Source: Shimia sp051201625 (GTDB lineage Bacteria; Pseudomonadota; Alphaproteobacteria; Rhodobacterales; Rhodobacteraceae). From it: a DNA stretch of 64,000 nucleotides. Below the pieces are notes generated by a model. It was not told where the DNA came from. It was given only the letters and a program-made list of their open reading frames with translations, and did not search any database. The DNA lies in contig NZ_CP179203.1 of assembly GCF_051201625.1 (NCBI RefSeq), forward strand, positions 496,001 to 560,000, written 5' to 3'. How positions within the stretch are numbered: the first letter of the stretch is position 1; each line of letters begins with the position of its first letter. Position numbers and translations under genes: made by a program. Below, piece by piece: positions 54,190 to 62,734 of this stretch.

Positions 54190-55477
54190 GTTTACGCCCT
54201 CCAAATTCTAGATATGCCCAAGGGATTAATACGACGAGCACACTCAACAACATCATAGTTGAAGCGGCAAAGCCCTGGCCCAAGTTTTGACCTCCAAACA
54301 TCGAGTCGTAGACGTATTTGGCTGGTACTTCGGAAGCGATCCCGGGCCCACCGGATGTTTGAGCAACAACCAGATCATAAACTTTGATAATGCCCGCCGC
54401 GATTATCACGAGTGTTGTGATGAAAACTGGGCGCATCATTGGTATCACAATGAAGATATATGTTTTCCAAGTTGGAATGCCGTCAACACGCGCTGCTTTC
54501 CATACTTCATGATCAATCCCACGCAGTCCTGCCAGCATCAACACCATGATGAAACCTGTGCCTTGCCAAAGTGCAGCAAACAAGACGCCATATATGACGA
54601 TATCGGCATTGAAGAGTGGGTCAAATGTGAAACTTTCAAAACCCAAATCGCGAATGATTTTTTGAAATCCGAACTCAGGTGTTAGCAACCACTGCCAGAC
54701 AAGTCCTGTTACGATAAAACTGAGTGCAAACGGGTACAGGAAAATTGTGCGAAGTGTATTCTCAAACCGAATTTTTTGATCAAGGAGCGCGGCAAGTAAA
54801 AATCCGAAGACCAGGGAGAAAACAAGGCTGCAAAGACCAAAGATGGCTAAGTTTTCAATTGAAACAATCCAGCGGTTTGTCGACCAAAGGCGCTCGTATT
54901 GACCAAGTCCTATGAATTCCTGCTTGGGTAACAGCTTAGAGTTAGTGAAGGAGTGATAAATTGTCCAACACGTCGCAATGACAAAAACACCAATTGCCGT
55001 AAATGCCATGGGAACGGCAGCAATCTTTGCCGAAAGATTGACCGCGAACATTTTTTCAATCCGACCGTGCCGCGAAACTTTTGGATCAAGCTTTCCCGTC
55101 GCAAGTAAAACGATCGCCACCAATAAGAAAACTGCGGCGCCGAACAATGCAAATGGTTCAAAGACGTTCCACATTTTGCGGAAGGCTTTCAGAGCTGGCC
55201 AAGCGGTCTGCAAGCTTTTCTGTGCGAAGGACCAAAGAATCACAGCAATTGCTGAGGCAGTGGTCCAGCCTGCGGCATGGTGAAGGAACCGGTTACCGCC
55301 AATTGTCATTCCTCTGGCTGCAACGATGAGAAGCACTGCTGCAAGAGTCGCGCCAGCCAAAAAAATGGACGGCAAATACTTTAGTGCGGACAAATTTATC
55401 CCCACGGTTGCCAAGATAAACGACAAAAGGGCAAGTGACAGGCACCACAGGAAAACGCGCTCTGCAAAGTCCCGCAT
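54182..55477 (-). CDS. Carbohydrate ABC transporter permease, MalF type, with extra N-terminal membrane domain
   Basis: The C-terminal 290 residues are a normal CUT1 permease with the EAA loop EVWKAARVDGIPTWKTYIFIVIP near 335-357. Before it comes an unusual extension of about 145 residues with four hydrophobic segments (about 8-26, 34-55, 68-88 and 105-127). A start at Met144 would give an ordinary permease, but the upstream frame is open, protein-like and reaches close to the operon's internal hairpin, so I keep the long form. The role of the extra domain is unknown. Confidence 0.87.
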   Translation of the reverse strand: MRDFAERVFLWCLSLALLSFILATVGINLSALKYLPSIFLAGATLAAVLLIVAARGMTIGGNRFLHHAAGWTTASAIAVILWSFAQKSLQTAWPALKAFRKMWNVFEPFALFGAAVFLLVAIVLLATGKLDPKVSRHGRIEKMFAVNLSAKIAAVPMAFTAIGVFVIATCWTIYHSFTNSKLLPKQEFIGLGQYERLWSTNRWIVSIENLAIFGLCSLVFSLVFGFLLAALLDQKIRFENTLRTIFLYPFALSFIVTGLVWQWLLTPEFGFQKIIRDLGFESFTFDPLFNADIVIYGVLFAALWQGTGFIMVLMLAGLRGIDHEVWKAARVDGIPTWKTYIFIVIPMMRPVFITTLVIIAAGIIKVYDLVVAQTSGGPGIASEVPAKYVYDSMFGGQNLGQGFAASTMMLLSVLVVLIPWAYLEFGGRKRG

Positions 55478-55489
55478 TCGAAAAATCCA

Positions 55490-55533
55490 CTTTGTAAAAT
55501 AAAAAGAAACCGTCGGCCAAATGGGGCCGACGG
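55490..55533 (-). terminator. Intercistronic hairpin after the sugar-binding protein gene
   Basis: On the minus strand CCGTCGGCC and GGCCGACGG (55510-55533) form a 9-base stem around a 6-base loop, followed by TTTCTTTTTATTTT. It lies between the binding-protein gene and the permease genes and should act as a partial terminator or RNA stabiliser, allowing more binding protein than permease to be made, as in many ABC operons. Confidence 0.75.
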
Positions 55534-55549
55534 TGATTGCAAACCGCGA

Positions 55550-56782
55550 TCAGTCTGCGGTTGCAATGATTTTGGTATACTGACCCTGAATGTCGGCGAC
55601 CGTGATCGATTGATCATTCCAGAACTCGGTCATAAGTGTATCGAGCTGATTTTGGGTATCAGCCGAAAAGCTATTCACACCGTCGGGCAAAACATTTCCG
55701 TCCGCAAGAATTTTCAGGCCCTTTTTCATGCAATCGTTTGCTGCCTCGAGATCGACGTCACCACGAATTGGCAGTGATCCCTTTTTGAGGTTGAAGGCTA
55801 CTTGAACTTCTTTTGAAATTAGCAGTGAAGCCAGTTCCTTCTGCGCAGCTGTGACTTCATCATCTTCGTTGAGGGGAAAGTAAAAAGCGTCACCACCGGT
55901 AGCGATGATGTCATTCACCCCGAGGCCAGGAAGACAAGTGTAGTCCTCTCCAGCAACTTGCTTGGCAACTTGGAACTCACCCTGTGCCCAATCGCCATGA
56001 ATTTGACCACCTGCCTTGCCGGTAATGACTAGGTTTGTTGCTTGGTTCCAGTCATTCACATTCGAACCGACGGAAAGCTTACGCGCTTGGTCAAATGCTT
56101 CGAAAACTTTCGTCATTTCTGCAGATGAAGCAGCATCAGCGTTTTTGTTGGTGAGAATGTCGAGGTAAAGATCCGTGCCACCAACGGCAACCATGATAGC
56201 TCCAAATGCAAGGTTCGTTTGCCAGGATTGTTGACCCATGGCCAATGGTACGATGCCAGCGGCTTCAAGTGCAGGGGCTGCGGCTACGAATTCAAACCAA
56301 TCGGCTGGAACGTCGACGCCCGCCTTGGCAAAAGCATCGTGACTAAGCCAGAGCCATTGTGGCGAGTGAATGTTGACGGGAACACAGTAAATGCGTCCAT
56401 CAAGTGTGCAAGCATCTAGGAGGCGCACGGGATTGACCAGATCACGCCAGCCCTCTGCTTCGGCTATGTCGGTCAAATCAAGCATGAGCCCTGCTTCGAC
56501 CAGCTCTTCGGCTTGGCGACCGTGGTTTAGCTGAGTTGCACCCATCGGTTCACCGCCGATGATGCGGCTAATGATAATTGGACGGGCCGTTCCACCCGAA
56601 CCTGCAATCGCACCATCAACCCAGTTATGCTGGGTGTTTTCGTTGAATGCCTTTGCAAATTCTGACACGGCGGCGGCTTCCCCACCTGACGTCCACCAGT
56701 GGGTCACTTCAAGATCAGCAGCATATGCGCTTGTTGTGCAGCCAATCACTGCGGTAGACAGTAAATTTCTAAATAACTTCAC
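55550..56782 (-). CDS. Extracellular sugar-binding protein, glucose-type CUT1 ABC transporter
   Basis: This 410-residue periplasmic protein has a signal peptide ending in TTSAYA. The mature N-terminus DLEVTHWWTSGGEAAAV and GSGGTARPIIISR resemble glucose/mannose-binding proteins of the GtsA type; conserved tryptophans appear in NIHSPQWLW and GDWAQGEF. It is the first gene of the operon and lies behind a long palindrome. Substrate specificity (glucose-like hexose) is an inference from resemblance. Confidence 0.87.
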   Translation of the reverse strand: MKLFRNLLSTAVIGCTTSAYAADLEVTHWWTSGGEAAAVSEFAKAFNENTQHNWVDGAIAGSGGTARPIIISRIIGGEPMGATQLNHGRQAEELVEAGLMLDLTDIAEAEGWRDLVNPVRLLDACTLDGRIYCVPVNIHSPQWLWLSHDAFAKAGVDVPADWFEFVAAAPALEAAGIVPLAMGQQSWQTNLAFGAIMVAVGGTDLYLDILTNKNADAASSAEMTKVFEAFDQARKLSVGSNVNDWNQATNLVITGKAGGQIHGDWAQGEFQVAKQVAGEDYTCLPGLGVNDIIATGGDAFYFPLNEDDEVTAAQKELASLLISKEVQVAFNLKKGSLPIRGDVDLEAANDCMKKGLKILADGNVLPDGVNSFSADTQNQLDTLMTEFWNDQSITVADIQGQYTKIIATAD

Positions 56783-56799
56783 GATTACTTTCTCCCTGA

Positions 56800-56833
56800 C
56801 TAAATCGTTATAGATTTGCCTATAACGATTTAG
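56800..56833. promoter_or_regulatory. Perfect palindrome, candidate LacI operator of the sugar operon
   Basis: CTAAATCGTTATAG and its exact complement CTATAACGATTTAG flank a six-base spacer, 18 bases upstream of the binding-protein start and within the divergent region shared with the LacI gene. The half-site TAACGATTT recurs at the kinase-gene operator candidate (59351-59359). It is probably the binding site of the LacI protein encoded next door. Confidence 0.7.
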
Positions 56834-57036
56834 ATTGACGTGGCAAGTGGTTTTTTCGTAGTGCTGCGGAGAATGGTTGTCCTGCGTATTTGCGTTGAAA
56901 AGGCTAGCAAATTTGGAGAGAGAATCATTCAGATTCGGGGAAATATCACGATTCTGCAGAGACTTGCTGCGTGTGCAAAATAGGTTCTTTGAGTAAGAAT
57001 CTTAGCGAGGGTCCGTGAGTAATTAGGGAGGGCGGA

Positions 57037-58035
57037 ATGGAGAAAAAACCAACATTGAAAACAATCGCCCAGTTGAGTGGGCTTGCGATTCCGACAGTTT
57101 CACGTGCTTTGGGAGGGGCTTCAGATATCAGTGATAAGACAAAGGTGCGTGTTCGGCGGATCGCCGACGAAATTGGGTATATTCCAAACCGTGCTGGTGT
57201 GAGGCTTCGGACGGGACGGACAAACGTGGTAAGCTTAGTTCTGTCGACTGACTATGATATTATGAACCTAACGGCATGGCTGATTTCATCAGTTGCAGGT
57301 GGTTTGCGGGATACACCTTTCCATCTTGTGGTGACTCCAGATTTTCCCGACGATGACTTACTCAAACCCATAAAGTATATTGTTGAAACTGGTTCGGCGG
57401 ATGCCATCATAATTAATAGAATTCAGCCAGAAGATCCTCGGGTCGCTTACTTAATGGAACAAAAATTCCCCTTTGTAACTCATGGCCGGACAATCTGGGC
57501 TGACAAACATGCCTATTTTGACTACGATAACAGTGCATTCGGGGGAAATGCCCTCAATGCATTAGCCGGCAGGGGCCGTGAGCGTATCCTCCTAATCGCT
57601 CCACCTGCTGCGCAAAACTATTCGCTCGAAATGATAGAAGGTGTGCGTGAGGCTGCTGAAAAACGTGATGTGATTCTGGAGGTTGCCAAGGACGTCACCA
57701 GCGACAGCCACCGCGATGAGATCCAGGCTTTTATTTCGGACAGATTACAATCCTGTGTGGCCTTCGACGGAATTATTTCTGGTTCAGCCAACTCAACCAT
57801 GTCTGCAATCGCTGGGCTGGAGGCGGTTGGTTGTGAGGTTGCAAAGGATATAGATGTTTTTTCAAAAGAGACGGTTTCATTTTTGTCTCTTTTCCGTCCA
57901 GGTATACTGGTTGAACACGAAGACGTTGCCAAAGCGGGCACTTTTCTTGCACGCGCTGCGGTTCATGCTGCACGTCACCCAGAATTGCCGCCCTTGCAAT
58001 ATCTAGACGTGCCGACCGTGAAAATACTTCCATAA
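57037..58035 (+). CDS. LacI family transcriptional regulator
   Basis: This 332-residue repressor has the LacI helix-turn-helix at residues 5-26 (LKTIAQLSGLAIPTVSRALGG) and hinge helix RIADEIGYIPNRAGVRLR. A periplasmic-binding-protein-like ligand domain follows (VVSLVLSTDYD, RERILLIAPP, FDGIISGSANSTM). It is divergent from the sugar operon and most likely controls it, and probably also the PfkB gene, through the TAACGATTT half-sites. Confidence 0.92.
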   Translation: MEKKPTLKTIAQLSGLAIPTVSRALGGASDISDKTKVRVRRIADEIGYIPNRAGVRLRTGRTNVVSLVLSTDYDIMNLTAWLISSVAGGLRDTPFHLVVTPDFPDDDLLKPIKYIVETGSADAIIINRIQPEDPRVAYLMEQKFPFVTHGRTIWADKHAYFDYDNSAFGGNALNALAGRGRERILLIAPPAAQNYSLEMIEGVREAAEKRDVILEVAKDVTSDSHRDEIQAFISDRLQSCVAFDGIISGSANSTMSAIAGLEAVGCEVAKDIDVFSKETVSFLSLFRPGILVEHEDVAKAGTFLARAAVHAARHPELPPLQYLDVPTVKILP

Positions 58036-58362
58036 ACTGATAGTTCACATTGCGGCGGCGGAAGTACTACATTGCTGCATAATCGTCCAAAAGCTTGCCG
58101 GTGTGGCCCTGCCATTCTGCAAATTTCACACAGTATGTTCAAAAATATTTATAAGTTTGCCTACATCTGCCTCAAAAAGTGAAACCTCAGCGTGCTCCGC
58201 TTTTTAACCAGTCTGCCAGTACCTTTTTGATCATTTGACTGTTTAGAATATCCCACGTCACACAGGATTTTAAAAAAATCGCCGCGCTTAGGACAAGATC
58301 TCAATCATTAGGGTGCGGGCAAAAATGTTCATTGCAGGAGCCATTTTTAGATTGTGGCTTCT
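58036..58362. other. Interval between the LacI and kinase genes
   Basis: No gene is recognisable. The genes on both sides point into this interval (convergent), so it should hold terminators, but no strong hairpin with a T-tract stands out. Short minus-strand peptides (MIKKVLADWLKSGAR) lack ribosome-binding sites. Confidence 0.4.
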
Positions 58363-59289
58363 CTAGAGTTCGTATGCCCAAGGTGGATTTGCGCCTGCGC
58401 GTGAGACGTTAACAGCTGCAACGCGCGCGCCCTGTCGAAGCGCTTCCTCCATTTCGGAGTCTCCAATTTCATCGACGGTTTCTTTTTTAAGAAAACCTTT
58501 CTTGTATAGCTTCGCTAGCAATCCTGAATTAAATGTGTCTCCGGCTCCGACTGTATCGACCACATCCACTTCTTCAGAAGAAACTTTGATCCAGCTATCG
58601 TTTGCCATCAGTGCCGAGGCACCCTCACTGCCGCGGGTGAGAATTACGATGTGTGGACCCTGATCCTGGAGTTTGGTGGCTTTACTCTCAAGTGAGGCCG
58701 AACCCGGTATGATCCAATCGAGGTCCTCATCGGACACTTTGACAATATCGGCTACTTTGATCAGACGACTGAGGCGGATACGATAGTTTTGCTCATCCTG
58801 TATGAATTCAGGCCGTATATTGGGGTCGGCGATTATGACCTTTTGGACCGCTTCTCTCTCTGCGAGGCATACATAAAATTCCGCACAAGGTTCGTTGATT
58901 AGGCTGATCCCACCGAAATACATAGCGGTGGCGATCTTGGGCACATTTGGTAGGGCATCAGCGTGAAGTTCTCGTCCAGCGGAATTTTCATCGTAGAATG
59001 TGTAGGTTGCCTTGCCATCAGTCAGATGTACGAATGCAAGTGTGGTTGGGCGATCTGAGTTAATTGTAAATGAGGCATTCACTTGACTGGCGTCCAGCGC
59101 GTGGCGAAGTCTATCTCCAAAAAGATCAGAGGATATACCGGAAAGAAAACCGGTAGGAATATTTAGTCGACCAAGCCCAATCGCAGTATTGAATACAGCG
59201 CCGCCAGCATGCGGTACAAAACCAGTCTCGCCAGAGATGCATTCTGTGGGAATCATGTCAATCAAAGCCTCTCCGCAACAAAGAATCAC
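58363..59289 (-). CDS. PfkB family carbohydrate kinase, fructokinase-like
   Basis: This ribokinase-fold sugar kinase of about 308 residues has GEALIDMIP at the start, the PfkB signature 1 region GGAVFNTAIGLGRL, and signature 2 VVDTVGAGDTFNSGLLAKL with the catalytic aspartate. GTG at 59289 has GAGGAG upstream, which is inside the longer alternative reading. It lies beyond the LacI gene on the minus strand and behind its own palindrome, so it is probably part of the same sugar regulon. Confidence 0.9.
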   Translation of the reverse strand: MILCCGEALIDMIPTECISGETGFVPHAGGAVFNTAIGLGRLNIPTGFLSGISSDLFGDRLRHALDASQVNASFTINSDRPTTLAFVHLTDGKATYTFYDENSAGRELHADALPNVPKIATAMYFGGISLINEPCAEFYVCLAEREAVQKVIIADPNIRPEFIQDEQNYRIRLSRLIKVADIVKVSDEDLDWIIPGSASLESKATKLQDQGPHIVILTRGSEGASALMANDSWIKVSSEEVDVVDTVGAGDTFNSGLLAKLYKKGFLKKETVDEIGDSEMEEALRQGARVAAVNVSRAGANPPWAYEL

Positions 59290-59342
59290 AACACGTCTCC
59301 TCAAATAAAGACCGAATACTCTTTTGTAACACTGCTTGATTA

Positions 59343-59359
59343 GTTAGCGCTAACGATTT
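59343..59359. promoter_or_regulatory. Candidate LacI-type operator upstream of the PfkB kinase
   Basis: GTTAGCGCTAAC (59343-59354) is a perfect 12-base palindrome with the central CG-containing core typical of LacI-family operators, located about 54 bases upstream of the kinase start. Its right side continues as TAACGATTT, the same half-site as in the palindrome at 56800-56833. Confidence 0.65.
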
Positions 59360-59422
59360 CACTTTTCCCACATTATTTAGTACGGCCGAATATCCCCGGG
59401 GAAAAATACTCGAGCTCAAAAG

Positions 59423-59448
59423 GTTGATGTTCGTCATTTGACATCAAC
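59423..59448 (-). terminator. Possible terminator of the glutamine-synthetase-like gene
   Basis: GTTGATGT and ACATCAAC pair perfectly across a 10-base loop, about 100 bases past the stop of the leftward gene. On that strand the stem is followed by CTTTTG, a short T-tract. Moderate support. Confidence 0.4.
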
Positions 59449-59550
59449 TTAAAGCAGCCTTCGCGGCTTCTGGGTTTGAATCTAAAGCACGAATTTTGAC
59501 TGGTCGATAATACTAGGCAGGGTCTGGGCCAACTTCCGCAAATTTTGCCA

Positions 59551-60912
59551 TCAAGCACGCTCAAACCCTCTAGCGATTTCCCAGTCAGTCACCACTTTTT
59601 CAAATTCTTCGATCTCGACGCCAGCCGCGCGAGTGTAGTGATCGACAACATCGTCACCCATCGCAGCGCGAAGCATTGAAGAACTGCTCAGCGTATCTCT
59701 GGCAGCGCTCAATGTCGCAGGAATCATCCCAGATTTACCTTGGTACACGTCGCCTTTTGCTGGATCTTGTAGTGTGAGTTGCGCTTCGATCCCGGCAATC
59801 CCCGCTGCCAGCATGGAGGCAATGGCAAGGTAGGGGTTCATGTCGCTGCCAGGGACACGGCATTCGACCCTGACAGCCTTGGTGCCGCTCCCACAAAGGC
59901 GGAAGCCAGCGGTCCGATTATCCACAGACCAAATTGTTCGGGTTGGAGCAAAGGTGCCTTTCACGAACCGCTTGTAACTGTTGATATAGGGGGCCATGAA
60001 ATAGGTGTAGTCGGGTGCATATTTCAGCAGACCAGCCATGTAATTTTTCATCAGGTTCGACATGCCCAGTGGATCGCTCTCGTCATAAAAAGCTGGCACG
60101 CCATTCTGCCAAAGCGATTGATGCACATGGCTGGAGCTACCCACTCGGCCATGGTGCCATTTCGAAAGAAAAGTTACTGCGTGGCCTTGCTGCCAGGAGA
60201 TTTCTTTGATCGCGTGCTTAGCTACTGTGTGATATTCCGCTGTATCTAAAGCCTTGGCGTATTTGATATTCAGTTCTTCCTGCCCAGCCTCTGCCTCACC
60301 TTTAGAGTTTTCCACGGGGATTCCAGCGTTCCACAAATGATTGCGCAAAGGGCGCATCACATGTTCCTCCTTCGTCGTCTGAAAAATATGATAGTCTTCA
60401 TTATAACCAGAAATTGGTTTAAGGTCTCGCCACTCTTCAGTCCGAACTTCATCAAAACTCTTCTCAAAAAGAAAAAATTCGAGTTCGGTTGCAACCATGG
60501 CATCAAAGCCCATTCCTGCCAATCGCTGGACTTGTTTCTTCAATATTGCACGGGGCGAATGTGGAACCTCCAAATGTGTATGATGATCAAGGATATCACA
60601 TAAAACCATAGCTGTTCCCTCAAGCCATGGAATGGGTCGCAGAGTTGTCAGGTCAGGTTTCATGACATAATCGCCGTAACCGCCTTCCCAACTGGTCGAT
60701 GCGTAGCCGTCTGGCGTACCCATCTCAAGATCTGTGGCTAGTAGATAATTGCAGCAGTGGGTTTCCTCCCAAGCGCCGTTCACGAAATGGGCAGCATGAA
60801 ACCTTTTGCCCATCAAGCGCCCCTGCATATCGACAAAGCACACGAGAACTGTGTCGATTGATCCATCCGTTACCTGCGCTGCCAGCGCTTCAAAACTTAG
60901 CACTCCAGTCAT
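59551..60912 (-). CDS. Glutamine synthetase family protein (GlnT/PuuA-like)
   Basis: This ATP-dependent amide ligase of about 453 residues has metal and substrate segments ATELEFFLF, GEAEAGQEELN and SSSHVHQSLW, and the C-terminal NRTAGFRLCGSGTKAVRVECR and PGSDMNPYLAIAS. It is shorter in the beta-grasp part than GlnA and lacks a clear adenylylation-site loop, fitting the gamma-glutamylpolyamine or gamma-glutamyl-amine synthetase group rather than the main GlnA. The ATG at 60912 has GGGAG upstream. No puuBCD-like genes are present, so the amine substrate is unknown. Confidence 0.87.
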   Translation of the reverse strand: MTGVLSFEALAAQVTDGSIDTVLVCFVDMQGRLMGKRFHAAHFVNGAWEETHCCNYLLATDLEMGTPDGYASTSWEGGYGDYVMKPDLTTLRPIPWLEGTAMVLCDILDHHTHLEVPHSPRAILKKQVQRLAGMGFDAMVATELEFFLFEKSFDEVRTEEWRDLKPISGYNEDYHIFQTTKEEHVMRPLRNHLWNAGIPVENSKGEAEAGQEELNIKYAKALDTAEYHTVAKHAIKEISWQQGHAVTFLSKWHHGRVGSSSHVHQSLWQNGVPAFYDESDPLGMSNLMKNYMAGLLKYAPDYTYFMAPYINSYKRFVKGTFAPTRTIWSVDNRTAGFRLCGSGTKAVRVECRVPGSDMNPYLAIASMLAAGIAGIEAQLTLQDPAKGDVYQGKSGMIPATLSAARDTLSSSSMLRAAMGDDVVDHYTRAAGVEIEEFEKVVTDWEIARGFERA

Positions 60913-61192
60913 GATCTGTGCTCCCTGCCATGAAAATTTTCGATTTTTTTGGGTCTGTTGGCATAACATCAATCAAGATGGTCAGGTGCAATAGGCATTC
61001 CATCTTTTTGAGTCAATTTCATTCTGCCGTCGGTTATTTTTCAAGAGGATGCAGTTAAAACCCAACAAATCGGTGTGCTGCGCTTGGGAGTTTTGTCCGC
61101 GCGGTTTATTTATTTGGACTTAACTGTGTTAAGTCTGGACCCACCGCGGGTGTTTCCTTACGATTTTTACGATAAAACTTGGGAGTTGCCGC

Positions 61193-62734
61193 ATGACAGT
61201 GCAAAAAAATGTTCTGTTGGTCACAATCGACCAACTCCGTGCTGATTGTTTGATCGGAGCGCTTGCTGAGCACGTTGATCTGCCAAATTTGCGGGCGCTA
61301 ATGCAGGACGCTACGAGCTTTTATCAGCATTACACTGTCACCAGCCCCTGTGGACCGGCAAGGATATCTATGCTCACAGGGCAATATGCGATGAACCACC
61401 GATCTGTCCGTAATGGAACCCCACTCCGCCACGATACCCTCAACATTGCGACTGAGATGCGCAAGGCTGGGTATTTGCCAATGCTTTTTGGATACACCGA
61501 CACGGCAGCAGACCCACGTGTGCACGATCCAAAGGATCCAGCAGTCCAGACTTACGAATATCCAATGAACGGATTTCATGAGATGTTAGAGATGCGGATG
61601 GAAATGTCTTATCCATGGCGAGCTCATCTCAAAAAAAAAGGATATAGTTTCGAAGGCTATGAAAACATTTACAAACCAATCTGCCCGAAAGATCGCGCAC
61701 CAGAGATCGGTGACCCAACATTTTTTAAAGCAGAGGATAGCGATACGGCCTTTCTGACTGACCGTTTCCTTGAAACGATATCTGGCTATGAAACAGAGAA
61801 CTGGTTTGCTCATTTGACGTACATTCGACCACACTGGCCTTTGATCGCTCCTGAACCCTACAATCGAATGTACAATCCGGCTACGCTGCCGATGCCGGTG
61901 CGGGCAGAAACCGCCGAAAAGGCTGCTGCCTTACATCCATTCATGGGTCCGGCTCAGTGTAAGGAAACACCTGAAAGTCCCTGCCTAGGTTTTCCTGGGT
62001 TTGAGATTAATGATGCGACAACTCAGAGTGCTAGGGCGGTTTACCTTGGGCTCGTGAGCGAAGTTGATCTACATATCGGGCGAGTGCTGTCCTTTTTGAA
62101 GGAAAGTGGTCAGTACGAAACAACCATGGTGATTGTAACGTCTGACCATGGTGAGCTTCTCGGCGACCATCACGCTTGGGGAAAGAAGTCGGTTTTTGAT
62201 GCAGCTTACCATATTCCATTGATAATACGCCTGCCATGTAACGCAGAGCAGGCTGGGACACAGGTTACTAAGCCAACTGAGTCTATCGATCTTATGCCAA
62301 CAATCTTGGAGTGGATTGGGCAAGAGATACCAAACTCGGTCGATGGCCGGTCTTTAATGCCACTACTTAAAAAGACGATGCCAGAAGATTGGCGAGATTA
62401 TACTTTCTCCGAATTTGACTTTGCGGACATTAAAACCCCAACAGTTTGGCAAGAGGCATTGGGAACTGACGCGAGTGAATCCACATTGAGCATTCTACGT
62501 GATGAGCGTTTCACTCTCGTTGAATTCGCCTGTGAACTGCCAACGATTCTTTTTGACCATACTGCGGCGGGTGAGTTTGAAAATGTCGCTGAACAGAGTG
62601 AGTATCAGCCTGATTTGATCCGATTAATGCGCCAATTGTTGCGTCATAGGATGCGCAACATGGATCATACATTATCGTTGGATCAAATAACTAAGAGCGG
62701 GCCAATAAGGCAAAGCCGAAACCGCTCGAACTAA
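61193..62734 (+). CDS. Sulfatase-superfamily hydrolase, phosphonate monoester hydrolase/phosphodiesterase-like
   Basis: This 513-residue alkaline-phosphatase-fold enzyme has the formylglycine motif C-x-P-x-R as CGPAR at residue 53, metal ligands in TIDQLRADC and TSDHGELLGDHHAWGKK, and the segments MNHRSVRNGTPL and LFGYTDTAADPR. The latter are characteristic of phosphonate monoester hydrolases rather than choline sulfatases. There is no signal peptide, so it acts in the cytoplasm. A formylglycine-generating enzyme must be encoded elsewhere. It is divergent from the glutamine-synthetase-like gene. Confidence 0.85.
   Translation: MTVQKNVLLVTIDQLRADCLIGALAEHVDLPNLRALMQDATSFYQHYTVTSPCGPARISMLTGQYAMNHRSVRNGTPLRHDTLNIATEMRKAGYLPMLFGYTDTAADPRVHDPKDPAVQTYEYPMNGFHEMLEMRMEMSYPWRAHLKKKGYSFEGYENIYKPICPKDRAPEIGDPTFFKAEDSDTAFLTDRFLETISGYETENWFAHLTYIRPHWPLIAPEPYNRMYNPATLPMPVRAETAEKAAALHPFMGPAQCKETPESPCLGFPGFEINDATTQSARAVYLGLVSEVDLHIGRVLSFLKESGQYETTMVIVTSDHGELLGDHHAWGKKSVFDAAYHIPLIIRLPCNAEQAGTQVTKPTESIDLMPTILEWIGQEIPNSVDGRSLMPLLKKTMPEDWRDYTFSEFDFADIKTPTVWQEALGTDASESTLSILRDERFTLVEFACELPTILFDHTAAGEFENVAEQSEYQPDLIRLMRQLLRHRMRNMDHTLSLDQITKSGPIRQSRNRSN

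Noticed and set aside
59373..59564. 63-codon minus-strand frame after the glutamine-synthetase-like gene
   Set aside because: Overlaps that gene's stop and a hairpin, with no ribosome-binding site.
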